64,000 nucleotides of DNA from NCBI GenBank assembly GCA_008921705.1, contig VFFE01006586.1, positions 25,648 through 89,647 of the forward strand, given 5' to 3'. The notes under the pieces were generated by a model. It made no database searches and had not been told where the DNA came from. It saw only the letters and a program-made list of their open reading frames with translations. Origin of the DNA: Burhinus oedicnemus. Taxonomy: Eukaryota > Chordata > Aves > Charadriiformes > Burhinidae. A program made the translations under genes and the position numbers. Of the stretch, positions 47,213 to 59,180 are shown one piece after another; within the stretch, counting starts at the first letter, position 1; each line of letters begins with the position of its first letter.

Positions 47213-48573
47213 TCCTGCCAAGAAATGTAAGACCTTGCATCCATTTGTCCAGCATCAGGAACTTGTGAGGAGCCTCAGTTGCCTTCTACTGAGATGGCAT
47301 TCCCCCCTTAATCCTAAATCCCATTGCAATCTCTGCGTCCAGGCCTTAAAAGCTCTGGCTTTGAAAACCTGAATTCATTTACTGGGCAGCCCTGTTTGAT
47401 ACATAAATGTATTAGGACAGATTCTGTTTCAGCACTAATGTAGCCCTGAACTGTATGCATAATTTAACACTTGCGTAGGAAAATCTTAAAATATGTGAGC
47501 AAAACCATGTGCTATTATCCTGATTTTTCCAGGGGTCAGTCTCTCTGAAATGTGTCAGGTTAAGAATTCCATCAGAATTAGACAAAATCATCAGCTGCTT
47601 TGGGAAATTTTAGGCACAGATCTTTTATGTGCTCCTCTTTTCTACTGAATAAACACCCATTTGCTAGGTCTAATTTTGGCAAACCAATTCAGATAACTAT
47701 ACTGCTTTGTGCATTAGTTTAATAGGTTAATTCTGAACTGCATTCCAAGGCAAATCTGGGTATCAATCTGCCTCACACTCACATTTTGTCCATATGGGGA
47801 TCTCAAAATTAGAAAAAAAATAGTGTAAAAATCGTTTTCATCTACGTTTCATCAACTGGGTAATCCAGGCATAAAGAGATGAACGTGCCAGGCTACCTCT
47901 CCCTGCATCTCACGCGTTGGACTGGACGCTCCGGGGGCTGTGATATGTTTGTTGTTAAAACACCCTGACACAAAGAAGCCCCGGGAGCTGCATGCATCCA
48001 CAGGATAGATGTCGTCTTCTGTCAATCCAGCTGGAGTCCCCCAGGAGGGAAAACTGGATTGTCTGTGTGGGTGAGGGGAGGGTGGGGAGAGTCCTCTAAA
48101 GAATGTCATAGAGGAATTTTCCTAAAACCTTCTCCAGTAATGTGAACAAAAGCTTACCAAGTCTTTTGCCATTAACAGTGGCCAGGAGAGAGTGTGAGGA
48201 CTGAATGCAGACAGACGCAATTTGCTGTTCAGTCCAGCCTGGTAGCCCCCGTGCCAAAGAGTCCACAGTAGCCAGCTTGATTGGGTGTTGCTCAGATAGA
48301 GTGTAATTACCACAGTGGGGTGCTTTTCAGGCCATTTTCCAATGCCCAAGTAAGACTGATGCTCTACTCAGAGGGGTCCCAGGAATTTCTTATAGCCCAG
48401 TAAACTATGGACTATAGTGGCATTCAGGAATGTATAGTGTAGGCTCCAGACAGGGATCTCTTCTTTTTACCAAGTCTGCACTCGTCATCCAACACACTCC
48501 TCTATATAGCAAATCCAGCCCTAACATCGACTTTTCTGCTGCTTTTGCAAACTTTCTTCTTGAGAATTTATAG
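47213..48573. other. Possible 3' UTR then unassigned sequence
   Basis: 47213-47660 would be the 3' UTR of the candidate exon if that call is right. The rest holds nothing I recognise. Confidence 0.3.
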
Positions 48574-48900
48574 AAACAGAATCACAGAATGTTCTAGGTT
48601 GGAAGGGACCTTTAAGATCATCGAGTCCAACCATCAACCTAACACTGCCAAAACCACCACTAACCCATGTCCCTCAGCACCACCTCTACCCGTCTGTTAA
48701 ATACCTCCAGGGCTGGCAGTTCCACCACTTCCCTGGGCAGACTGTTCCAATGCTTGACAACCCTTTTGGTGAAGAAATTTTTCCTAATATCTAATCTAAA
48801 CCTCCCCTGGCACAACTTGAGGCCGTTTCCTCTTGTCCTATTGCCTGTTCCTTGGGAGAAGAGACCGACCCCACCTGGCTACAGCCTCCTCTCAGGGAGT
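48574..48900 (-). mobile_element. CR1 LINE 3' fragment, minus strand
   Basis: The tail (cagaatcacagaatgttcta) is at the left. Continues through ggttggaagggaccttta, cactaacccatgtccctcagc, and stops abruptly after cctcctctcagggagtt at 48900, the 5' truncation point. Confidence 0.93.
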
Positions 48901-49519
48901 TAATTTTGCTGTCTTCTCATGAGATGGATTTGGTACCTGAAAGTAAGATAAACCATATTTCTTTAGGGCTGGAAAATACCTGAAAAGGGATGGAGAAGTA
49001 GACTGTGTCTCGTTAGCCTTTCTATTCTTTAAGAGCGAGGCACACATCACAGGCTGAGAAGCATTGTTTGCATCCGTTTGGTTGAGCTTCCTCGACAGCA
49101 GGAGTGGACCAGGCACTGATGAAGGCAGCTGGAGCTGCAGATGTCCCCTTGGAAGTGAGGTAACTCCACTGGTGCGGTGCCATTTACCCATTTGCCAGGA
49201 TGTCTGGAGGGAGAGGGAAGGTGCCACAACAGGAGCTGTTAGACTGCCTGCCAGCATCAGGGTGTTGGAGATCTTATCTGCAGTGATTAGCTTGGCCCTG
49301 CTGTACTGCTCTGTTCACTCTCCTGAGCTATCTGTCAATTTGCTACCTCTATTTCAAATTCAAAGGAGGGCTTGTTTTTCCTAAAGCTTATCTGCTTTTT
49401 CTGACCAGACTAGATGGTCTAATTGCAAAAAAAATCTACCTCCAGCAGCCAACCTTGCACCTCATGTTACAATCCAGTCTTCTTCCAGGTTCAGTTACAT
49501 TTGCCCACTCCAGTCATTG
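48901..49519. other. Unassigned sequence before the second family-A LTR
   Basis: About 620 bp. Open frames on both strands (48892-49257 minus, 49064-49384 plus) overlap each other and show no known motif. Confidence 0.35.
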
Positions 49520-50172
49520 ATTGCTGGCATGGTTTAAGAAACCCACAACAATTTATTGTCATTTAGACAATTATTCTCTCATCCAATGACACCTCCCCTC
49601 CTGGGAAGGGGAATTGGGGGGAAAAAACAAGGAAACTCGGGAGTGGAAATATAAACAGATTTAATAGAATAAGACTAGATAATTAACATTCATAATGCTG
49701 AAGAACCAATATTGATACCGACACTAATATAAAATACACAAGGATTATAATCGGCCCATTCTATCCGTAGGAAGCTGTGCACTCCCAGGACAGCAAATGT
49801 CGGACACTGGGAGTGCTACAGCTTCAGGAGGAAGGGAAGGGCTCAGAGCTCCGGCACCGGGGCGAGAAGTTCTCAGGATCGCTACCATCAAGGGAGAGAG
49901 ATTCACAGCAAACTTCCTAATTTATATTGAATGTGACACTTATGGTATGAAATAACCCTGTTGGCCAGCTTGGGTCAAGTGCCCGGGTCTTGCTCCTCCT
50001 CATCCCTGCACCTGGCCAGCTCAAAGACACTGAGACCTTGAAACCCACACACCATGGCTGGCTATAACATAAACACTCTCACAAATCCAGACACTAGAGT
50101 CTTCCAAAAGTACAGTTTTCCCAAGCATTAGAAGAGAAACTAGTCCTGTGTGGCTCAAACCAGGACAATTGC
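49520..50172 (-). mobile_element. Solo LTR (family A), second copy, with 5-bp target duplication
   Basis: The LTR spans 49525-50167 (643 bp), starting TGGCATGG and ending CCAGGACA on the plus strand. The flanks are identical (attgc at 49520-49524 and 50168-50172). It matches the LTR at 15456-16143 along its whole length, with small deletions (for example agctgggg lost near 49789 and the taaaattactgaa block lost near 50135) that account for the 45-bp shorter size. Same minus orientation as the other two. No internal region. Confidence 0.9.
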
Positions 50173-53100
50173 ACTGCCAGCCAAGATTTACTTGCCCTGG
50201 TACAAGGCAGGTTTATTTAACAATAAATGAGATCTGCAAAATTACATCTACCAGTCTTCTCTGTTTTAATGAAATGGATTTACTTCATTGCTCCTTCAAG
50301 TTTTCCAACGCTGTTCCGGTGACCCAAGCACCATGGTGCAATTAGTTGCAGCATGGTGCAGCAGCAGGGGCTATGATAGGTGGCGCAAGAGCTCCAGGTT
50401 TCGTTGCACTCTTCAAGTGATTTTGGATTGCCCATGTTGGGAGGAATCCATAATCACTTCAGTCCCTGGTAAACCAATGTCTCGTGAGACTAGCCAGGGG
50501 TATTCACCTCCCTGGTCGTGCTGCCCACAGCCAGGGTGGCTCTGCTGACAGCGAGCAATATGCCCAGCAAGCTAAAATGAGCACAAAGTGCAAGTGAAAG
50601 GTGCGGGAGTCTATGGAGGAGGTGGGAAGGCTGAATATGAAAGGTGACCAACGCATCATGAAGACATTAATTTTTTTAACATGTTTTTTATCGTTTTTTC
50701 TTTCTGTTTTTGGAGAAGTATCAGAAATTCAAGATCATTTTCTGTTGGCCATATCCATCACTAATTTGGCAGTAGCTTACTATCTTTGTGAATCTGAATT
50801 TCCCAAGAGATAGTTTTAACTCCTGCAGGATGATTTTATGAATTATAAAACTTATATGATATTATAAAATTATATACTATAATTATATAATTATAGAATA
50901 TTATAAAATTGTGCTGGTAACAGGCATTCACAGCTTACCTCTACCTGTCCAGTCACATATCTTTCTGCATCACTTCCTTGCAGCCTCCAAACCAGATAAG
51001 TTCTTTGTTCACAGCAAGTGATGCAAAATCAGCCTGTCTCCACTGATGGCAAAAGACTTTGGTGCATTTCCACCTGCCAAGACTCTTCTCCCCAGTGTCC
51101 ATATCATAGGCTGGTTGGGAAAACTACTCTTGCTTCCCCAAGCCCACTTCACTTTCCTGCTACAGCTGTTGTAAAACACCGGCTTTTCAAGCATTTCAGA
51201 TGTCACAAGCTTCACTTCCATGATTATGAGTTAAAACTAGACATACGACATGTATTTTTAGGGACTCTTTATACTAGGAAGAAAAAAATCTTATCGTTTT
51301 TATTGCAAATGCTAAGGTTAATTCCTCTGGCCTGTGTCAGGTAAGGTAATCTCTCAAACCCACGTGTTAAAATAACATTATTTCAGTTGTAAGGCTGAAC
51401 ACAAGGATGCTCACAAAGTCTCCAGTTTCCCTGAATCACTAACCATCTGCCTGAAATGAGACAGAGGAAAAGCAGAAAGAAAAGTGGCATCATTCTGTAA
51501 TTAGCAGCCACATCACTCTCAGCAAGGGCAGCTGTGTTTGCCAAGACCACATTAACGACCGTGTGCTGGCCCTGAGTGCTTGACGCTCAACCTTGTACAG
51601 ATTTGCAGTGTAAATCTCATTCCCTCCTCCTAACCACAACTGCTTTATTTCTGACAACAACAGCACCCGGTCCATTCCTGCATTCTGTCAGCTGTGATGT
51701 AGGAGCCCTGCCATTCGTGTGCTCAAGCCGCCACTGCTCTTGCCCATGCTGTGGGGCTAAACACGTAAGGGCTGGAGTATTTGTCAAGCAGATGCAAGTT
51801 CATTCTGCTTGTACTCAGCCGTGAGCAGAAAGGATGTGGCTGTGGGTGGTTCAGCGTGGGGTCCAACACTGCCTGCTGTGGAGTATGGCTCAGCTTGGGG
51901 TCCTACACTGACCATGAAGAGTCTCACTGAGGCTGAGCAGGAGACTACCATGGCAATACAGTTGACTTGGCATCAGGAGATCACATGTTCCTGCAGAACC
52001 ACTAGCTATTTCTTCCTTGAAAATGGTCATGAGGGTAGCCAGCAACAGTGTGCCTTCCCTTCTCCATCATCCTCTTGGGAAGTGGAGATGCTCTTTTCAC
52101 TACACTGCCCCAGACTGGGAGGTTGCTTGCTGGAGTTGAGGGCTGGAGCTAGAACTTGGTCAACAGCATCCTTACCTGGGTGACTCAGTCACCTTCTCCT
52201 GCCCCTCAGCAAGGTTTCAGCCCTGTGGGTGCTACTGCAAGTAAGAGTTGGAGGGAGAAACAGAGCAAGCACAAGAGCAAGAGAAATCCTTTGAGAGGGG
52301 AAGCCAAGACCATTGGCTGTGTGAGCAACTAGAGACCCGTGGTGGACTTGGAGGCTGAGGGGTTCAATCCATGTCTCCAGCTCTTCTTCAGCTGCTGAGG
52401 GCTCCTGGATGTTCCCAGTGAAAGACAGGATGGGCTTAGTTTTGGACAACTGCTTAAGGCCTGTCTCTACTGGGTGGGAAGAACTCAGCAAAGGGAGGGA
52501 GATGGTGACTGCACAAGTTGACCAAAGCACAGTAACACATTTCTGCAGTGTGGGAGCCTGTTCCCAGCTGTGATCTTGCTGCCAGTGTCTATATATGGTC
52601 CTTTACAGCAACACTTCACCTTCTTTCCTCATTATACTACCCACAGATATCAACGAGCTATCAGTTTCTGTTGGAGAATTTGAGGCAGAAGGAGGAGACC
52701 CAAGTTGTCTAATAGTAGGCTTGAGGAAAGACTGGAGCACAACTCTGTTGTCCCTGCTGCTCTGACCACTGGTCCTCACTGGTATCTCCTCCTCTCATTA
52801 CTAGGGTGCCAAGTATACCTGCAGCCCTGAACTGGGACGCTTTACCCAGTTGCAAACTGGGGAGAAACAGACTGCAGCTCCTCCCAGAGAGCTGAAGGAG
52901 CGGCAGTGCCTCAGGGCACTCAGTAAATTAATAAAAAAAACAGAGTCAGAACTGATTAGGGAGCTCAGGTTTTGGCTCGGACTCTCTAGAGCCTCCAAGG
53001 CATTGCAGAGGCTCAGAACCTCATTACTTCTATAAAGTGAATTCAGTAATTAGCTCAGGTCAAAAGTTTATGGCTTGGAGACTGCAGCTGGGGAAATAGT

Positions 53101-56100
53101 TCCTCCTGGACATTAGAAACCAAAAGCAGCAGTGTTGGCATCAAGGCAAAACACTTAATCAAGGATCCTGTAGATGGGACTGTCTTGCTGTATAGTCTTA
53201 TTGGACAAAGAGTGTTGCAGTGCAGTCCCCTCAGAAGGAAGTAAATTACACTTGGAGAAGTAGACAGGACATTGCCACAAATATGCGTGAACCTAGGATT
53301 GCCTAACTGGATGGGTTCTGGTCTAGCTAAGCCAAAATCCTGCCATGGCCAGAACAAGATTTTTCAAACAAGGCTGCAAGTAGCTGTTTCAGGCTGTGTC
53401 CTATCCTTGTTGCCTCCAATCAGTCCAGCTGAAGAGCAGCTGAGACCCAAAGCAGTAATTCATTCCAGTGGGATAGTGTTGTCGTCAGTTTAAGCAGCCG
53501 ATCTCTACTTCAGTGTTTCCATGTTCCTGGTTTCAAAGATAGCCCAAAGCAGCAATTCTCCATCCTTGATTTGTCTTACGCACAAGCCTTTCAGTGGCTG
53601 AAATTTTTTTTATTTTTTTAATTTTATGAAATATCCCCCCAATGATGTGTTATAGGACAGGAAAGCCCAGTGTCGTTTGCTGTTTAATCATTTTGGTTGT
53701 GTTTTTAACAATTTACCTCACTCCCAGACAATTAATTCTCCTTATAATGATCAGACCTCTGGGTCTTATCCCACTCTTGGAGGCCTCTGCAATTCTGCAA
53801 TTCCTGTGGGATGTGAAGTACATATTGCCAGCAGTCAGAGCTGCACTGCTGAGCTCGGATGCGGCACTGGAGGATTTTCCATCCTAGCCTTTCCCTGGGA
53901 TTGTGCACCCTCACATCCTGCCTGTTTCGAGACCACGACGCAGAGATTGTGCCGCACCGCCCAGCACAACCCCCTGCCTCCTTTCCCCTTGCCTGACTGT
54001 GCCAGAGAGAAAGTGGGACGGGGAGGCGGAAAGGGAGGGGCTGAAGGATTAAACAAGACAGAGCAGAAAGCCTTGAATTTTTCCCCTAATACTCAGCCGT
54101 TTAATGACTAGTTTGATGATAAGCATGAAATTAAATAGACAAGGAAAATTCTCTCATGTCTAAGAAGTCAGCAGATAATTAGGCATTGATGGGGACATTC
54201 TGAGATACTTTCTACTTATTCTGTGAGTCCGATTTAATGCTGTGGCTGCCTTGGTTGTCCCTGCAGTTGAACTCTGCTGATCTCTCCTGGCCAGACCTGG
54301 GGTAGATGCTAGTGCTGGCTGATGGAAGTGCTAGTCCTCTGGAAGAAACTTCTTCAATAGAGAAAAGCTTTCTGGTCTTCTCATTTTCCTTTTCCCATGT
54401 TATTCCTCTTTTAAACTTTTTATAGGTCGCTTCATTCAGAGCAATATTAACATAAAGCTGTAGAAAGAATTTGGTATGCTTATTTGACTTCTCTCTTTGT
54501 GAGGGTAAAGCCAGTAGCAGCAGCGTGAGGAACAGTCCTTCAGCAGCTTTGAAACTCAAACACATTGTTTCTTTAGCTATTTATACATGTAAGCACTTCA
54601 AGTCCAAAAATTTTGAAAGCCAGAAAAGAATGAATGAGCTCAAAGACTCAGACCCAAAACTGCTAGCTTCAAAGGTCTGAGGACTACCTAGATTAAAAAA
54701 TCGTTGCACACCGGATAGTGTGTGAATTCACAGTATCCTGGTCCCTCTCAAGGTAGCCATCATTTGAGCACTCCCAAGCACCTGGAAAAAAATCCCTTTT
54801 CTCACATGTGAGCACTCCTAAAGATATGTTAAGCTTTATTTTCAAGCAAATGCCAGCTCATTATGCCGACACTTCAAGCCAAAATCACCAAATGCAAGCT
54901 AGCTCCAAACTAGAAGCCCTGAAATCACAGGTGATACAAGGCTGCCTGCAAAGTAATGCACTTCAGGTGTTTGCCAGAAGCATTTCTAAAACCTTGAGGT
55001 AGGAAAGAGGTGATTAAATGAGGAAGAACTAGAAAATAGGGGAGAAATGGAAGGAAGGGAAAGACATAAGAAATCCCATTTGCGAAGCAAAAGGGGACAG
55101 CGTGCCTTTTGACACAGGATTTAAAAAAACAATGCAAAGCTGAGTGCGTGAGAGAGGAGAGGTGAACCTGAGGCTGCTGGCTTTTTCACGGTAAACTCTG
55201 GACTTGGAGAAAAGTAGGAGGACTGCCCGGCTCTAGCACACAGCATCAATAGCCAAGTGTCATCTGAGAGCCCAGAAAGCACAAACTTTGAGCATCTCTC
55301 CAGGTTTTGAAAGGAAGAAGTTCTCATCATTCCATTTAAAACATTTCCAAAATGACAAATCTGGTTGACGCTCTTGAAAAATCAGACTGTCAGTTCACCC
55401 TGACACTCCACAATTTTTGCTTTGATCACAATATATGATGGGAAAAATTCCAAATCTTTGAAAACATGCCCTGGGAAGGAAAGAAAACCATTTCCTTCTA
55501 AGCTCTTATCTCAGACATGTTTTGCTGTTTATTTTTGGAGGGAGAAGACCAGCAAACTTGACAGTGCCCATAAGGAATGTCCAGCTGCCAGCAAGTTGTT
55601 CACGGCTTTCAGGCTCCAGGAGGAGTGATGGGAGGCAGGGAGGGAGAATCCACTTCAGGAATGCTGCCGGGGCGTTTAGGAAGGCTGAGATGTGTTTGAC
55701 AGTGTAATAGACCCCCAGAGAAGCACCGAGCCTCACGCATAGCCTGCAGCTATTCAAGAACTCAAAGCTCAAACATACACACAGAAAGGTTAGCTTTTAA
55801 TGGATGGTAAATGTTTGGAGAGACCTTTGACCAGCTCTAATAGTGCAGCTGACCATTCAGAAAGTCTGTAATGAATGACCACGCATTAGGCTCGGCTGCT
55901 CACTTTGGTGGACAATAACTGTCAAACCTTGCTGCTTAACCCCCAGCGAGCTCTCCTGCCTGTCAGGTGGTAACTGAGCAGGTATCGAGGGGGTTAGACC
56001 TGGCTTTGGATCACTGTGCAGCCATCAAAGCAGTCCAGAGCACTGTGCTGAGCTGGACAAGATGCAAGAACACCTTTGGATGCCTCCAAAAATGCATTTT

Positions 56101-57341
56101 TCCTGATTTTTCAAAGGAGCCAAACCTGTTTCAGCCCTGGTCGTTGTCAGTAGCTTCATCTGCTCCTAGCAAGGATAAGAAAGCAATCAGGTGTCTGGGA
56201 CTTGGATCCTATCCTGGTTTTTCTGAGGAAACCATGAAAGGAGACATTTTGCTTTCCATGTTCTTAGCATATATCACTGGGCTCAAATTCCCTCAAGAAT
56301 CTCGCACTTGAAGACATTCAGCCTAGACACATGTGCTGATTCCCTGAGAATTTTCACTGCAGAAATTTGCCAGGCAGTTTTTGTCAGAGTGGAAACTTCT
56401 GGACCCCCCAAGTAAAATATTGCTCACACTAGCCATACTTCAGTGCTTTCTGCACTAGTCTTCCATGTCAGACATTTAAATTGTTCCCTCTTTAAAGATG
56501 TAAACACTTTCAATAGTCTTTCATCTTGCCAAAAATCATTCTGATAACCTGGGGCAAAGCCATTGATGCAAAATGAGTCCACCTTCTTACATGCACTGTC
56601 CGCAGAACAATGATTTATAATGCCTATGTTCACTTTCTCATGGACACACCATCACAAGTAGCTTCTTCCTTACTCTTCAGATGTTCTCATCACAGACTGA
56701 GCATCCACTCTGGGACAGCTCATCTGTATCCTCCAGAGTCCAGCTACAGGTGTCATAGATCTTAAGCAAGAGAATGAAAGTGGTCACTGGTGTCTTCACA
56801 GCTTGGAAAAAGAATCTTTCCTCCAGGTATTCAATGGGTTCCTCATCATGACCTTCTTTGCACTGTTCATCAGCTGTGGTGGTAGTAGGTCCTATTTGGA
56901 TGTCCCTGAAATGAGTAAACCTTGGTCAGGTATGGGAAAGTCAGTACCTGGCCTGGACCTCTGACCTGTGCTTGCAAGATGAGTCATAGCATGGATCCCT
57001 GGTAGGACACAGATGTCATCACACACCCACTGCCCTGCCACTGACATCTCTACTGCTTTTCAGGCAACCCCAGGGGCTGGATGCCATGGCACTGGTCCAC
57101 ACTAACGTCTAGCATGGTGAAAAGACGATCAGGATAAGAATGTATCTTGTCTCAGGAGTTACTTGGTCATTGCTGCTGTACACTGTTAAGTTTCACAGGA
57201 GTTTTTTAAGACCTGACATGTTTACAGAGGTCAGACACTTGGTGGATGATTATTCGGAGACTGGGATCCAGCCCCTTACACTGAGTGGGATGAATATAGA
57301 GGATGGTGAGGCAACGAACTATCATTGCAACTGTGCAGGTG
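50173..57341. other. Gene-poor 7-kb stretch, nothing identified
   Basis: No CR1, LTR or known exon recognised. Short ORFs (for example 52850-53035, 53677-54111, 55967-56311) have no recognisable domain. An acceptor-like site at about 52646 is followed by an open stretch reading INELSVSVGEFEAEGGDPSC, too little to call. Local AT-rich and simple-repeat tracts are listed separately. Confidence 0.4.
50826..50917. repeat. AT-rich self-complementary tract
   Basis: About 90 nt of nearly pure A/T with repeated attataaaatt and ttatataattata units, able to form several overlapping hairpins. Confidence 0.7.
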
Positions 57342-57678
57342 AGTGTGTACGTGTGCCTCTGTATGTGCACGGAGGGATGTGGGGGGGGGTGGATGAGTAT
57401 TTGTACAGAGCTGTTTCCACATGTATGCCTCTATATGTATATGTTCCTGCATGAGTGGGTATATGTGCCGATGCGCATGCATATGTACACCTGTGTCCAT
57501 GTGTGCAAGTGGCGGTGTATCCATATGTGCACGTGCCTGTATGCATGTGTACGTGTGAATGACCGCAAATGTGCGTATTTGTGCATGTATGTGCATGCAT
57601 GTGTACAAATAGGTGTGTGTACATGTGTACGTGGGGTCATGCCTACATTTGTGTATAGGCGCAGGTGTGCACATGTAA
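57342..57678. repeat. Degenerate alternating purine-pyrimidine (TG/CA, TA, CG) tract
   Basis: About 340 nt dominated by units such as gtatgtgcatgcatgtgtac, with long alternating R-Y runs. It contains tandem 4-6-nt variations rather than a clean dinucleotide repeat. Because stop codons are rare in such sequence, it creates large overlapping ORFs on both strands (57303-57782 plus, 57276-57797 minus), which I do not regard as genes. Alternating R-Y sequence favours Z-DNA. Confidence 0.85.
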
Positions 57679-57939
57679 AGAAAGAAAAGAGGAGCTTTTC
57701 TGGGAAAGGGATGAGAAGTAAAGCTCCTGGTAGAGCTCTGTGTTCTCAGTCTGGGATTGCTCATTGTGGTGGAAGGCAGTAGGATGTGACACAGCACTGA
57801 TCAAAGCACAAAGGAGGGACAGGCACAGAAGCCCTGTCTCCAAGCCTGACACAGGCTCTGGGAACATGTGAAGACTGGTAGAGTCCATGCAAAAGAAAAC
57901 ATCTAGCCATGGAAAACAAAAGAGGCTTTTGCACCATGA

Positions 57940-59180
57940 TTCATAGCAGTCCCATTGGCAGGCTGAGAAAAGCTGCTGGAAAAGCAGACAATTCAGCTGA
58001 ACTGCTGGACTCAGAGGGTAGTCATCAATGACATGACATCCAGCTGGTGGCTGGCAGTGCCAGGGTCACGCCTCAGGGGTTGATATATGGGCCCATATGG
58101 CTTGAAAACTTTGCCAGTGACTTCCACTGTGATATGAACCCACCTAGAATCACAAGATCATCCAAGGTGCAAGGGATCTCAGGAGTCTCTAGTCTAACAC
58201 CCAGCTCAAAGCAGCACCAGCTATGAGATCAGACCAGGTTGCACCAAACTCTAAACTTCCAGCAACGCTGTGGATGATGTTAAATTTGCGGGGGGGGGGT
58301 GGTGTTTGACAAGCTGAATGGGTGGACCTTAAACTTCAAGACCGGGCCAAGCAAAAACCTCATGAGGTTAATAGAGGAAGAACCAACCATAGTTATACTG
58401 TGTGTCACCCCTTACCCTTCTCTTCACTCATTCTGCACCAGGGTCAGGATTACCTCCTGCATCGCCACGGGCTGGGAGCGGACTGGCTGAGCAACAATCC
58501 TGCTGCCAAAGACTGGTGGTGATGGTGGATGGCAGGGTAAATATGAGCTGGCAGTCACTCTCACTGCAAATAAGACAAACTGCTTGCTGGACTATATGTG
58601 GAGGAGCATAGCCAGAAAGTAGAAGGAAATTACTGTCCCTCTGCTCAGTGCTGGGAAGGCTGCACCTGGAGCACTGCATTCAGTTTTGAGCTCCCCGTTC
58701 AGAAAGGATGTGGGGATCAGTCAACACGAACAAGGTGGTCAAGGTCTGGGGCACATGATCAGCCAGGAGAGGTAAGGAGCAGGGCTGATTTAGCAGAGAG
58801 GTGGAGAGAAGGCTTCACCTCTTCCACGGGGTGAAAGGAGACTGAGCAGTGTCTAAAAGCAGCCCATAAATTTTTGAAGGGCTGTTACAAGGATGATAGA
58901 GCCAAACTCTTCTCAGTGGTGCCAGACGATACAGCAAGGGTCAACAAACACAAACTGGAGCTTCGGAGGTTCAGGTTAGGCATTAGGAAACTGATTCTCC
59001 AGGAGGGTGATGCAGCCCTGGGCCAGATGTCAAGAGAGTCTTCATCTGCATTATTTACAGAGTTCAGTTGTACAAAGCCCTGGTTGTCCTGATCTAGTCC
59101 CGGGGATCATCCTGCTCCAGGGAAGGTTGGGCTGGAGACTTCCATGGGTCTCTTTCCACCAGCACTGTTGTGATTCCTAT
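57940..59180 (+). mobile_element. Old degraded CR1 LINE with reverse transcriptase remnant, split by a younger insertion
   Basis: The sense strand follows CR1 ORF2: actcagagggtagtcatcaa, cagctggtggctggcagtgcc, cctcaggggttgatatatgg (corresponding to the SGVPQGS-GP region), then, after an interruption, gatgatgttaaatttgcggg (the ADD-KFAGG region), then ctgcacctggagcactgcatt, then cacaaactggagcttcgg and a decayed 3' part to about 59180. Many stops and frameshifts; a G-run (about 58289-58298) is expanded inside it. Confidence 0.7.
58142..58255 (-). mobile_element. CR1 3'-end fragment nested in the older CR1, minus strand
   Basis: Reads ctagaatcacaagatcatcc, aaggtgcaagggatctcagg and gtctctagtctaacacccag, the reversed terminal CR1 region. 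It sits exactly where the older element's reverse transcriptase reading is interrupted. Confidence 0.6.

Noticed and set aside
57236..57352. Frame reading PLTLSGMNIEDGEATNYHC, reminiscent of an immunoglobulin lambda V-region end
   Set aside because: Spacing between the ED and C positions is two residues too long, and no framework 1-3 sequence, leader or recombination signal lies upstream; probably coincidence.
57276..57797. Large overlapping ORFs on both strands (159 and 173 aa)
   Set aside because: They are products of the stop-poor alternating purine-pyrimidine tract; amino acid content is only a reflection of TG/CA repeats.
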